NCBI GenBank assembly: GCA_029817715.1
Contig: JARUPY010000209.1
Coordinates: forward strand, 57,326-121,325
Reading direction: 5' to 3'
DNA: 64,000 nt
Source of the DNA: Melastoma dodecandrum
Lineage: Eukaryota; Streptophyta; Magnoliopsida; Myrtales; Melastomataceae
Shown: piece by piece, positions 16,901-27,805 of the stretch
Position numbering within the stretch: the first letter of the stretch is position 1
Layout of the letters: each line of letters begins with the position of its first letter
Program-made: the position numbers and the translations under genes
The notes under the pieces: model-generated
What the model was told of the DNA's origin: nothing
Database searches by the model: none
What the model saw: only the letters and a program-made list of their open reading frames with translations

Positions 16901-17078
16901 CAATATCAAATTCGTTTACAAATACAATGGAGAGGAGGATCCAATGGATCTTGCCTGAACTTGAGACGCGATTCAAAGGAAGAGATGAAGGCAGCGTGTT
17001 GACTGTTAATAGAAGAGGGATCTTGCTGCACCTTGAAGTAAAGGGTCCATGGCACGCTAACCCCTTCATAGCGTACAT
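13923..17078 (-). CDS. Chloroplast GDT1-like (UPF0016) cation transporter, CMT1/PAM71-HL type
   Basis: A multi-span membrane transporter of the UPF0016/GDT1 family. The closest remembered relative is Arabidopsis At4g13590, which moves manganese across the chloroplast inner envelope. Ten exons keep phase throughout: 17078-16955, 16860-16701, 16524-16341, 15891-15844, 15248-15152, 15053-14893, 14669-14604, 14303-14253, 14168-14064 and 13988-13923, totalling 353 codons. The Ser/Arg-rich N-terminus looks like a transit peptide. Both signature repeats are intact: FVSEIGDKTFF in the first half and FFAEWGDRSML in the second, each on a predicted membrane helix. The acidic central loop (DEYVEAEELVKEK) and the GGVLFLVFAVATFLGVF tail are family-like. 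The first intron must use a GC-AG donor (AG|GCAAGA) to hold the frame. A chloroplast role is inferred from the family and N-terminus. Confidence 0.93.
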
Positions 17079-17680
17079 GAGTACAGAACTACACAGGCAG
17101 AAAGAACTAGGATTTGCCCAAATTTATATCTCGCTTTGCCCTTAAATGAAGTCTAGATTTCACCATCAACAGAAAACCAAAGATCTGTAGACCATGTAAT
17201 TCAGCTAAAACCATAATCAACAGAGACATCGATTTACACTGAAAACACGCCATCTACCTAAGGCTAATAGTAAGAAGCACCGGTTTATCAACCTTCCTAA
17301 TTACAATCAATATATCTAACATCAACCAAACCAGTCCAAGGAGCGGCAATCCAGCCAATCACTCCGGCGTAGATCTCACACCGCCGAATTCCACACTCAT
17401 CAACCAGTCCATCAATAACAAAGAGCCGAAAACCACCAAATCTCAAACTTCCCAACCACTCATAACACACACGTAAGACAAAAGCGGAAACGAAGAACGA
17501 CTCACTGGCCGCGGCAGAAACCCAGAACGGGGACAAAAGCTCGGAATTTGAGGGCGACCCGGGATATGGATGAGGGTCGGAACTCCAGAGGGAGAGTCCT
17601 CTCCCTCAGTGGAAAAGGCGCGACCGATGTAGCTAGTGTTCGTCAAACGAGTTGAGTTACAAAGTGACCAGTTCAACTGT
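17079..17680 (-). promoter_or_regulatory. Leader region of the GDT1-like gene
   Basis: A GTGAGTC donor at about 17506-17500 (minus strand) ends a probable non-coding first exon. The exon contains a module (about 17538-17581) that matches the PMT leader at 34 of 44 positions without gaps. Open frames here, such as 17443-17676, are therefore better read as untranslated leader. The start codon was placed at 17078 because it opens a transit-peptide-like frame that joins the rest in phase. Confidence 0.5.
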
Positions 17681-18046
17681 CAACGAGTCAAGATAAAACT
17701 AAAAAAACAGAGAGAGAGAGAGATATAGGAGGCTTGGATCATTTTATTAATCATTTAATGGGGGCCGAACGAGGATGGGCGTTGTGTTGAGATTCAGAGT
17801 CTAACCCGCTTGGAGTCGAGAGAGATTTCTTGCGAGACGAGAGAATAATAGATTATGAAGCAAACCCCGAAGCTATCCGATTGTCTGTCGCCAACATATC
17901 CAATACTAATAATAGTATGTATATTAGTATCCCCAGTAACCCTTTTATCTAATACAAACGTTATATATATCAGACTTGCTTATCCCAAAATGGTCATCTT
18001 CCCTTCATACATATCAGGCTTGCTTACAGGTGCGGATTCCACTTCA

Positions 18047-21000
18047 TCAAACAGCGTACAACCTTATAACCTGGTCGATCTTGGTGCGGCACACGGGGCA
18101 ACCCGATTTCTTGGCTTTGATCTTGTCTAGGCAAGACATGCAGCCAGCCATGTGCCCACACGGTACGCAGGCCCCCTGTACTGGTGCATCCAGGCAAACC
18201 ACGCAACATGACTCCTCACCTCCGCCTTCAGCTCTTTTGTTTCCAGCAGAGGAGCTGGCAGGCAAGTTCTCGACAGCGGGGGAAAAGATATCCATCGGAC
18301 TGCTGTCGATAGATGGGTAGTGGATCGGACCATCACTGACTTCCGACTCAGCAGGAGGTGCTGACGGAAAGGTAGATGCATTGCCCATCGTTTCGTTGGT
18401 CGCAACAGCAGTGGCTGTTTTCTGACCCAGTTGCTCGCCGACAGTCACCTTTGATGAGACCAAACCAGCATGACTGCTGCTGTTGCCATCATACGAGACA
18501 CAGTACGTTGCAGATGTCCCCTCAGTGCTTCCGGGGACAGAATAAGGTTGTGGCCTCTCATGCATGGCGGATTGGATAGAGGCATTGATGGCCATTGCTA
18601 ATTCCATGTCCTCTACCTCTGGCGGAGCTGTAGCCGGAACTTGTGGCTGCATCTGGCGAAGGAACGCAGGCTGCGTAGCCTGAGAAGTTTACAATCGCAA
18701 ATAGAACTCAGCATGTTTGCACAGAGAATTAGCTTCTGGCAAGTCACTGTCAAATTGGGACAAAGCAACAAAACTCTAGTTTACGATTTGGGAGAGGTTT
18801 TCACGATAGGGGCAACACAGATATATACATCGGTATTTCCTTTTTCACAAATGGTCAAGCCACAAAATGTAGTTTCTGTAACCAACAGAAAATGCTCTGC
18901 AAGTGATTATCAAAATTTCAAAGCAATGTACCTGAGGAATCCCTTTGCATGCATCACAAAACCATTTAAGCTGCTGACTGTCTCTCTCATTTGCAGGTGC
19001 AAATTTGAAACGTGTTTCTGAGAAAGCATCATTGAAATCCGTCAGTGCAATCGAAGGCTAATAGTCTGAATAAACAAACACCAGCTGCTTCTATGACAAC
19101 AACAAGTATTCCCCAGCATTAGGGATGGGAAAAATTCTTCGTAGAAGAGGTCAGGTCCGGTTTAGCCCAGTATTTCTACATTCACTGTAATTCACCATAG
19201 AATTGTACTTTTAGATGAATGCTAATTGCAGGAAGTGACGGATTCCCCAAAGGTACACATTTCATGGAAGCCTGGCTGCATGATACAGAATTTAAGAAAC
19301 CACTGAGCAGCAGTCACTATACTTACGCCTAGGCGTTCGAGATCTAGAAGACCTTCGTCTCCTCCTCCTGCCTCTTGGGACTATGGATATAATAAAGAAC
19401 AATCAAAATGCAGAAACTGCAGATCGGTATCACCAGATACGGGTAAAGAATATGAATTATAGGATAGGTGATTACTGGAGGAACTATCAACGATTATCAC
19501 TGAAGGATCAGAAAGGTGGAATTTTGGCTCTTCCAAGTTGGCCTTCCACAGAGCAATAACAGCACGGGGTTTGGCATCCTGCACAAGAATTAACCGAATG
19601 CCATCATCAATAATTAGCTTCTTGTTTGAATCTTTAAATAGAATACAACAAAGATATAAAAATGTTAAATAACTAGCGGTTTGGTGCTATGTAATGATGA
19701 CAAAAATAAAAAGAAACATCTACCCCAGCAAAAGGTTGGGTTCATGAGAAAAGTATCAGAAGCATCTTGCCGCCCAATTTGAAAATATTAAAGAAAGCAA
19801 GAAAAAATATATCTCAAGAGCTCAACAAAAACCCCTAGACTTGCAACTGCACATGAACATTATGTCTTAACGGAACAAAATGACATTGCACATTATAAGG
19901 AGTACAGCATCGAGTCTCCCAGACTGCCTGCAAAAATTAGGAGCTGATATCTCTTGTCTGCCACCACTTACTATATAATAAAATGATCTTACACAGTTCA
20001 TTACTAGAACAGTACCTGTTGACTAGAGTATACTGCCAGCTCTAACTTGAAAGGTTTTGTAGGGTTGCGAGCACCACAGGGTACTACAACAACCCAGCTG
20101 CAAAAGGACAGATAAAACAGGCCATTAGTTTATGAAAATCATTCCCATTGCCTTTGACCATAAATATTCAAATAGGCACTTACACTCTTCTCGAGAGCAA
20201 CTGAGGAGCAAATGCTTCCAGGACTTCCAAAAAACCCGGGCCATAAAACTCCCTCAACCAACCAGCGAACAAGCAGATATGTTTCTGTCCCATAGGCACA
20301 GGAAAGAATATTAACATTAAATGGGAAACTCTTATAATCAGCCAATGGATATCACCGCAAAGTATTCAAAATCACCTCAAGTGCCCGGACGACATTCGTG
20401 TAACCCTTGGCTCTGGCCACTTCAAGAGGAGTTTGACAATCATCATTCATCACCAACGCATTTGCTGAAAGATTAAGAACATCAAATTATGCATATAGCT
20501 GACAATCTCAACAAGTAACTTTGGTGTCTGAACAAGAAATCCCAGTCCACTGGGGAAACCAAATCACCTCCATGAGAAAGCAGCAACTTGACAGTGTTCT
20601 CCAGCCCTCTCTTTGCAGCATGATGCAGAGGGGTGCCTCCATTTCGACCTGAACATACAATTTTGCAATACTAAATATATGGCAAAATACTGAACAAAAA
20701 ACAAACTAAACTAATAACGCGCTAAGCTGGCATCCAGAATAGCTAATGGAGATGGGATACCGGGTCGATAGGCATTGACGTTGGCGCCCAATTCAAGCAA
20801 GGCCTTGGCGACAGGAAGCAGCTCAGAATTCATGGACGCAACTGTCAGAGGCGTCTTCCCTTCCCTATCCATCCACTGGCCAACAACCAAAAAACTACTC
20901 AGATTTCAAAGTCACAAACCTTACCAGAACCCGATCAAGAACAACAAACAATCGACAAACATTTGACCTCGAGAGAAGCTCCATCGCGGTGGAGAGCCTT

Positions 21001-21069
21001 GATGCCCTCGACGTTGCCGTAATTAACTTGCTGGTAGAGCAACTCGTCCTTCGATTGCTGCTGCCCCAT
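18047..21069 (-). CDS. Ankyrin-repeat RING E3 ubiquitin ligase, XBAT35/XBAT34 type
   Basis: A RING E3 ligase with N-terminal ankyrin repeats. The XBAT34/35 group acts in ethylene-related and defence protein turnover. Ten phase-consistent exons were read: 21069-20968, 20875-20761, 20648-20568, 20464-20376, 20284-20184, 20097-20016, 19578-19476, 19380-19327, 19017-18932 and 18679-18047, for 481 codons (the Arabidopsis protein is about 460). Residues 1-130 hold the ankyrin repeats (GRNGGTPLHHAAKRGLENTV, QTPLEVARAKGYTNVV). A conserved middle domain follows (KHICLFAGWLREF, PTKPFKLELAVYSSQ, ALWKANLEEPKF), then an Arg/Ser-rich stretch, FCDACKGIPQ and a low-complexity linker. The C-terminal RING has CVVC, CVPCGHMAGC and CPVC. 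The start was set at the MGQQQS methionine, which fits the family and an N-myristoylation consensus. Earlier ATGs in frame exist at 21117 and 21072. Confidence 0.94.
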
Positions 21070-21728
21070 GATCTGCGGAACTGGTCGCCGCTGATTCAAC
21101 TGGGGTTCAAGAAACAATTCAAGGACGGACAGAAGAAGAAACCCTCAAAATTTAGCCCACTTTCTGGACACGGGATCGATTGGGGGACAGCTAGGATTGG
21201 TTAATGGAGGTCTCACTCATGTCATTATCGTGGGAAGGAAGATGGTTGGGACTTGGGTTGGTAGCTGAACAAATGCTACGGCGATGGATATCTTAGCAAG
21301 CAAGGATCTTTAGCGAGGGAAAGAGGGGGGAAAAGGACAGGGGAGGAGGAAGGCAACCAGGATGTTTCCTTCGGTGACCCAGCGTAGACCTTGTCCTGGG
21401 CTTTTGGCCCGGCGCTCACCCAGCCTCCCCGTCGATTTTGGGGCGGCCGTGGATGCAGCCCATTTTCAGACAAGGCCCGGCGTTCGGACACGGACTGGAT
21501 AAGGAGGAATTAAACTAATATTCCTTGGAATAGCCAGCATTTCAGTTAGGCGTGGGAGCGAGTGATTCTTGACCTCACGTTCCACACAACAACCACCCTT
21601 CTTCCCTTCCCTTCCCAGCATAAATATCAGGTCCCGACACTTCTAGAGGCCGCGCCACTCCCTCTTTGATCGCTTTCCTCACCCTTACGAAAACCCCTCT
21701 TCAGATTTCTCTCCCAGATATCCTAGCA
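21070..21728. promoter_or_regulatory. Divergent promoter region between XBAT35-like and MDH genes
   Basis: About 660 bp separates two start codons that face away from each other, so the interval should carry both promoters. A CATAAATA element near 21620-21627 lies about 105 bp before the MDH start and is a plausible TATA box. No coding frame here is credible. Confidence 0.5.
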
Positions 21729-24018
21729 ATGGCGAAAGATCCCGTCCGTGTCCTCGTCACCGGAGCCGCAGGTATCCTTCGCGTCGGCCGATCCACCTTG
21801 TTTGGACCCTTCTTCGTTGTGCGATGGGCTGTTTAGACCGCTCTGGTTTTGGTCGATTGCGGTTCTTGGTGGGTGGAGTTATTGTTTGAATCTTTGGGTT
21901 TTGGTGGGTTTGTGGGATGTGGGTGTGACTGATGTCGTCAGTTGTTTATCCCTTTCGCTGAGAAAGTATTCGTCTTGGGTCGGGTCGTTGACCTTGGCGA
22001 GTTTCGATATGCGTATACCGCCGTGGTGATACTGGATCTGAATGAGTTAGGGAGTTTTTATCCGTCTCAGTTGAAAGAAATGAATGGAAATATCGCCGCT
22101 TTATCTGTTTTTAGCCTAGGAAAGAGGTTCTTGAGAAGGATCTCTGCTTTCTGATCATTGTTTCTTATTGATTACTGAAGAGGGTGCGAAATCTTTTCGA
22201 GTACCGGGTACTATATTTCTCGTGTGCCTGGTGCTGTACTTGATCGCGTGCTTGAGGATTGGTTATGTTTTAACCTTGTTTTTTTATTCGGAATGTTGTT
22301 TGGATGATGGGATTTATTTTTTGTTTTGCAGGGCAAATTGGATATGCCCTTGTACCCATGATTGCCAGGGGAATCATGCTGGGTCCTGATCAACCAGTGA
22401 TTCTGCACATGCTCGATATACCACCTGCCGCAGAGGCTCTCAATGGAGTGAAGATGGAATTGGTTGATGCTGCTTTCCCCCTCCTCAAAGGTTTCCTGTT
22501 GTTATCTATGGACACACTGAATCAATACCAGCTATTATGTTAAATTTTTCGTGGCCTGATTATTGGGGTCTGGTCTTTGCAACAGGTGTCGTAGCTACCA
22601 CTGATGTTGTAGAGGCATGCACCGGTGTTAATGTTGCTGTCATGGTTGGTGGATTTCCCAGGAAGGAGGGCATGGAGCGAAAGGATGTGATGTCTAAGAA
22701 TGTGTCTATCTACAAAGCCCAGGCTTCTGCTCTAGAGAAGTATGCCGCTGCTAACTGCAAGGTATAGCTGTTTGGTGGATGTTTATAGTCTAACAAATTT
22801 GTTAAGTGCTTATGGGTAGTGTGACTTTGGAAACCTTATATCTAACTGGAACTGTCCAGTAATTTCATTTGATTTGAAATCGTTTCAGTTTATCTAATGA
22901 GTCTTGGTTCGGTTATAAATGTTCTACTCCCTCCGTGCATTAAGTAAATTGTTGATCTTACACAACACCTCTCTTCTGCAGGTTCTTGTTGTTGCGAATC
23001 CTGCAAATACAAATGCACTGATCTTGAAAGAATTCGCTCCATCCATTCCCGAGAAGAATATCACTTGTCTGACCAGGCTTGATCACAACAGGGCATTGGG
23101 CCAGATCTCTGAGAGGCTGAACATTCAGGTCTCTGATGTTAAGAATGTGATTATTTGGGGAAATCACTCTTCCAGCCAATATCCAGATGTTAACCATGCA
23201 ACAGCTGTGGGCAAGCCTGTCCGTGAGCTTGTCAAAGATGATGAGTGGTGAGGAGAAAGCTTTGATAGTATACCCAACAAGCCTCTTTTAAGCTTCCCTT
23301 TAATGAATTAATTTCTTTTCTGGTTACTGAAGGTTGAATGGAGAATTCATAACCACTGTTCAGCAACGTGGTGCTGCCATTATTAAGGCCAGGAGACTCT
23401 CTAGTGCTTTGTCTGCGGCTAGTTCGGCCTGTGACCACATCCGTGATTGGGTCCTTGGAACTCCCGAGGTGAATAATCTAGCTCTTATCTTTTCTATCGT
23501 CGATTTGTGGCTTCATTTGACACAAGTTGCCTCATTCATTGGCTGCTATTGCAGGGAACTTGGGTGTCCATGGGTGTATATTCTGACGGCTCATACAACG
23601 TTCCTGCTGGTCTGATCTATTCTTTCCCCGTCACATGCAAAAACGGAGAGTGGACAATTGTTCAAGGTTTGTGCAAATCTGTCCTCTCAACGTCTTTCTA
23701 CTTGTGATATAAAATTATGGATTTTCAAATTCTCTACTACTTTGACATCCATGGGAACGTAGTCCTTTTTTTTAACTAAATGCACATCTTTTATGACTGT
23801 AAGACTTCCCGTTTTGCATATTTTTCTCTGAACAGTGGTGTCCCTTTTGGCAGCTTCCCGTCGAGTTTTACCGGTTCATATCTGCATGGTTTTTAACGAA
23901 TGAGATGGCCTGTTATTTTGTAGGACTTCCTATTGACGAGTTCTCAAGGAAGAAGATGGATGCTACTGCGGAGGAGCTGAGCGAGGAGAAGGCCCTAGCA
24001 TACTCGTGCCTCACCTAA
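21729..24018 (+). CDS. Cytosolic NAD-malate dehydrogenase
   Basis: Interconverts malate and oxaloacetate with NAD in the cytosol, as part of malate shuttles. The exons are 21729-21771, 22332-22490, 22586-22761, 22982-23247, 23333-23468, 23555-23666 and 23924-24018, for 328 codons plus stop. The Rossmann start [19 protein letters not shown], the substrate-loop Arg block [33 protein letters not shown], the [17 protein letters not shown] block and the catalytic-His segment [17 protein letters not shown] are all present, as is the C-terminal [12 protein letters not shown]. There is no transit peptide, which fits the cytosolic isoform. Compared with the usual 332 residues it is four short, just after the catalytic-His segment ([13 protein letters not shown]). 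An AATAAA lies about 55 bp after the stop. Confidence 0.97.
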
Positions 24019-24079
24019 GTTCTAGGTCACCTTTCCATGGTTTGAGAAGAGAAGTCATAGTAACTTTCGAATAATAAAT

Positions 24080-24740
24080 GCTCCCGCGGGCAGTATGACG
24101 GCGGCCGATGATGTTGTCATAAAACAGTTAAAAAGACATGGTTTTTTGAGGAGTCCCCATCTTTCAGTCGGTCCATGTATTGAGTGGTGCTGTTTCTCGT
24201 TTCCTGTACTGTGGAATTGCTCCCATTTTTCGCGATGATGGGTTAAAATTGTCGTACAACACTCGACGCCATGGTCATAACTATAGCGAGGGGTATTTTT
24301 TTTTGTGTCTTTCTAATAATTTTTAAAATTATTTGAAGCCTACCAAATTATAATTTTATTTCTATGATAACAATTTCTATTGTAATCTACCTACTACTTT
24401 TACCAAACGCCAAGTTAATGAAAAGCTTATTGAAAACGTTCCATGTTTCCATCTTTTAAAAAAATTTATCATATATGACGTGTTCTAGCCATCATAGTAA
24501 AATTACATGTTTGCTCTTGATTTTGATTCTATAAATATGTTTTCATCGTTGGCCTGCGCAACTGCCTGTCCGCGAACTTTGGCGTAAACGTGCAGCGAAA
24601 TCTGGTCGCTGACGCGGCAAACAATTCTACCGGGGGACTGAACCGGACCGGGCGTATCCAGTAACCTTCGTCGCATTTTGTATAATCCTCTCAAGAAACA
24701 TGGGATCTCAGACAATAGTGGAAAGATCATATAGGAGAAA
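24080..24740. other. Intergenic region between MDH and the defensin-like cluster
   Basis: No gene supported. The interval holds the two convergent 3' flanks. The open frame on the minus strand at 24503-24772 is a read-through of the defensin-like gene's downstream sequence with no family features. Confidence 0.5.
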
Positions 24741-24750
24741 GAGTCGTAGC

Positions 24751-25038
24751 TCATTGACAAACTATGCTGCATCTGCAGATGCGTTCATCGGATCCCGCCG
24801 GGCGACAACTGCATTTCTGCGGCATCGCTCCCGCTCCGAATTGGTTGAGGAACTCGGCCGCGCACTGGCCGGCCGCTTGACCTGGATCTGACGGGCACGT
24901 CCCGGGAACTTTCAGCTGCTTCGGGCAAAGCTTCCACGGGGGCTGCTGACCTTGGACGGTCACCGGCATCTCATGTAAGCTCAGGAGGATCAGCAGGAGA
25001 GAGAGCTGGATCATCGGGATCGCCATGGACTTGCCCAT
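24751..25038 (-). CDS. Secreted defensin-like cysteine-rich peptide, copy 1
   Basis: A 95-codon, single-exon precursor with a hydrophobic signal peptide (LSLLLILLSLHEMPV) ending near VQG, then a mature peptide that starts QQPPWKLCPKQL. Eight cysteines follow the order C, C, C, CxC, CxCxxxC (LC, GTC, QC, KCSC, ICRCSIVC), the layout of plant defensin-like (DEFL/LCR) peptides used in defence or reproductive signalling. A longer frame begins at ATG 25071. However, a TATAAAA at 25093-25087 would start transcription at about 25060, so ATG 25038 or 25026 is preferred; 25026 aligns with the start of copy 2. It is one of three tandem copies with the same PPWK mature start. The function of this copy is not known. 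Confidence 0.8.
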   Translation of the reverse strand: MGKSMAIPMIQLSLLLILLSLHEMPVTVQGQQPPWKLCPKQLKVPGTCPSDPGQAAGQCAAEFLNQFGAGAMPQKCSCRPAGSDERICRCSIVCQ

Positions 25039-25465
25039 TTCTTTCTGAAAGCCTCCTCGCAAAGATTCCATGGTCGGAATGATCGCTTTTTATAGTGAAC
25101 ATCAGGCGGAAAAAATCCAAGAAATTTTAATGACAATTATTGGATCGATCGGGCAGGTTTTTAGTTTATTTCGATTGGGACAAGATCTCGTTCCCTGTTT
25201 CCAAAAATTAGCAATGCCGGTGGGGATTTATGGGAATATGATTTCATTCCTATCGTTATTTGCTTTCGATTTCCGAACTTTCGAGTAGCGAGGCTATATA
25301 AATGTAAACGTATATATTGCCTTATGTGCTCTTATCCGATTTCAAACTTGTATCTTTTGTGGGTGCATTATATGTTCGCAAGAATTTGATAGCGAAGTGG
25401 GCATGACTTTGTTTTGTTCCCCTGCACGAGAATGTTAACGTTCATACAATTCTTTCCCCGTCAAG

Positions 25466-25861
25466 TTAGATCATACACGGTATGAGGTGACTTTCGTTAG
25501 TGCCGTTCGCATTGTTTCGCGGAGAAAACATATAAGAGAAGCACGAAGTTCTTACTAAACGAACGGGAGAATTTGGAAAAAGAACAGTAGTCCCATCCCG
25601 ACATCTGATGCTACATTGGCAGATATGTTGGCGGGTTCCCCCAGGGTGACAACTACAATTCATCGGCATGGCACTGGCTCTGTACGTGGCGAGGAACTCG
25701 GACACACACTGAGCAGATCCTTCCTGGCGATCCGCCGGGCCTTTCAGCTGCTCCGGCCATACCTTCCACGGCGGTTGTTGTTGACCTCGGACGGTCCCGG
25801 GCATCTCATTTAAGCACAGTAGGATCATCACGAGAGCAACCGAGGTCATTGGATTCGCCAT
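25466..25861 (-). CDS. Degenerating defensin-like peptide gene, copy 2
   Basis: A 131-codon frame paralogous to its neighbours, with an intact signal peptide (MANPMTSVALVMILLCL) and the mature start QQQPPWK. The first two cysteines of the family are lost: WKLC has become WKVW, and the PGTC position is replaced after a deletion. The last six cysteines remain (QC, NCSC, ICQCSIRC). The family stop is also gone, so the frame runs about 40 residues past the final cysteine into unrelated sequence. Its TATA element (25896-25890) lies only about 30 bp before the ATG, leaving almost no 5' UTR. It is best read as a decaying copy or one evolving a six-cysteine fold. The family call is firm; the coding status is open. 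Confidence 0.6.
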   Translation of the reverse strand: MANPMTSVALVMILLCLNEMPGTVRGQQQPPWKVWPEQLKGPADRQEGSAQCVSEFLATYRASAMPMNCSCHPGGTRQHICQCSIRCRDGTTVLFPNSPVRLVRTSCFSYMFSPRNNANGTNESHLIPCMI

Positions 25862-26149
25862 GAACTCAGCCTTGAAGGAATATCAAGTTTTTTATAGACA
25901 AAAAAAAGTTTAGGACGAGATGTCAATAATCAATATCTTCTAATATCGGCTTAATTCGTCTCGATTGTATAAACCAAGAGGGAATTCATTGTATTGGCAG
26001 GTATGAGATTCGGGGCGATGTCGTCGTAGGATAGGAATGTAATAAATCTCCTCCCTTCACGTGAACTCGATTCACATTCCATGTTCATAACTTCCGTGGA
26101 TGGTAATAAACCTGCGACGAGATATCGGATGAATTGACCCATTCACCTT

Positions 26150-26760
26150 ATATATGTTAGTTTGGGAGGCGGGACTTGGGCTTTAACACTTTCGTGACAT
26201 TAAATCGACTAAAGAAAACAAAGCCACGATCCCATGTGTGGCCTTGCATTCATCGCGACGGCAAAATCACATGTGACGATATTGAATTCCGCCTCCACCC
26301 CCCACCGAACATGTCGTGTGTCCAAGTAGAATTCCTAGTACACTAAACTCGTCTTCCTAACATCACATCACAAACTAACCGAGACAATCATCTCGTCTCT
26401 CTCAAATCAGTCTTCATCAAGACAAAGATTTCCCCTCTTAATCTTCCCCTAAGAGCTGGCACCGTACTCGTGTTTTTGGATTCTTGCAATTGATTTTGTA
26501 AGAAGACAAAGGCCAACGAATCACATGGTGTGAAGTGAACGTGGGCGGTGGAGAAACAGACAGTGTTTTCCCACTTTAGGACAAACTAACACTCTCACAA
26601 GTTGCTCAATAACATATAGTTTGATAAAAACGAGGCATAAGTAAACAAAAACCTCCCTAGACTTCTGTTGGGAATCTCTCAAACTTTTACCTAAGAACAC
26701 TGATAGATGCTGAGCATCGCGACTTGTGCATGAACCCGCCTATTGCTAGAATGGGTTTCG
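26150..26760. other. Spacer between defensin-like copies 2 and 3
   Basis: No gene seen. It includes the upstream region of copy 2 and the 3' flank of copy 3. No fourth cysteine-rich frame was found on either strand. Confidence 0.5.
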
Positions 26761-26770
26761 TTGGCCAGCG

Positions 26771-27040
26771 TCAATCAGAGCACCTGATCTTGCACCGGCA
26801 CATGCGTTGGTCGGATCCCATCTGCCGGCAAGTACAGTAAGTCGGCATCGACATGGCTCCCCCGTAGTCGTTCATGATTTCGATGGCGCACTCTGCGGCG
26901 GCTTCCCCGTGATCGGAGGGGCAAGTCCCCGGCAACTTCAGATGCCGGGGGCATAGCTTCCAGGGGGGCTGACCCTGGACTGGGACCCCATGTAAGCCCA
27001 AGAGAAGAACAAGGGAGATCACAAGGATGGACTTGGACAT
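26771..27040 (-). CDS. Secreted defensin-like cysteine-rich peptide, copy 3
   Basis: An 89-codon single-exon precursor. A clean signal peptide (MSKSILVISLVLLLGLHG) ends near VQG, and the mature part starts QPPWKLCPRHL. All eight cysteines are kept in the order C, C, C, CxC, CxCxxxC (LC, GTC, EC, YCTC, MCRCKIRC), ending SD. It aligns closely with copy 1 along its full length, including PGTCPSD and GSDxRxCRC. A TATAAAT element at 27161-27155 gives a normal leader of roughly 90 bp. This is probably the best preserved copy. The role (antimicrobial or signalling) is a family-level guess. Confidence 0.82.
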   Translation of the reverse strand: MSKSILVISLVLLLGLHGVPVQGQPPWKLCPRHLKLPGTCPSDHGEAAAECAIEIMNDYGGAMSMPTYCTCRQMGSDQRMCRCKIRCSD

Positions 27041-27154
27041 TCCTGTAGTTCTCGTAGAAGGAAACAGGGAAGGGGAATGGCGGGGGGTCAGGGATGTTAA
27101 GACAAGAAGTGAGGATGAATATGAGTGGCAGTGCGGCAGCCTTTATTACAACAT

Positions 27155-27161
27155 ATTTATA
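27155..27161 (-). promoter_or_regulatory. TATA box of defensin-like copy 3
   Basis: The minus strand reads TATAAAT about 115 bp before the start codon. Copies 1 and 2 have the variant TATAAAA at 25093-25087 and 25896-25890. Confidence 0.6.
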
Positions 27162-27805
27162 CGAAAGAGAAACTGGGGGTATCCAAACAATATCTTATTT
27201 GATTAGAACGAAAGAATTGCCTCAAATTGCGGAAGATGATGATGATTGAATTCCGCCTACTCTCTACTCTCCCCCTCCAATCAGAGGAAGAAACTTGGAT
27301 GTGAGGCTCATGCTCATGCCTTGCACATGGAGGGAACATGGGACAAAAGAGGACAGGGAGGTGGAGGCACATGCAAATGCGAAGAAGCCCGCCGACATGT
27401 GCAAAAACCAGGAAGTGGATTGTGCATCTGCATCTGGACTAGTTAATCCCAGTTTCATCCAAATCTAAGATCGCTAAGAAGAGAGGCCGACAAGGGAGAG
27501 ATTCGGGGCCTTTCCACAGGGCCTTCTTACTATCAGCCCGACACGACTCGCGGCAACTTGGAACAAAAGAATCTTTTCAAATTTCGTTTCTTTAGTAGGT
27601 CAACTATCAACGTCTTGTTCCCAGCCAAAAAAAGATCGTACCTTTTTCCCATTCCCCACAAACCCACCTTTCGTTTTGATTCTGGTTCTGGTTCCTTTGA
27701 AAGTTCCCACCTCTCCTTTTTGGAGATCGCACGCTAACTCCTTCCCCTCCCCCTCTTTTGCCCGGTTCCGTATCTCTTCTTCCAGTTTGCGGTGTTGCTT
27801 CGACC

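Noticed and set aside
17443..17676. Minus-strand frame upstream of the GDT1-like gene as its first coding exon
   Set aside because: It contains the leader module and a GTGAGTC donor. Using ATG 17078 instead gives a transit-like N-terminus that joins in phase.
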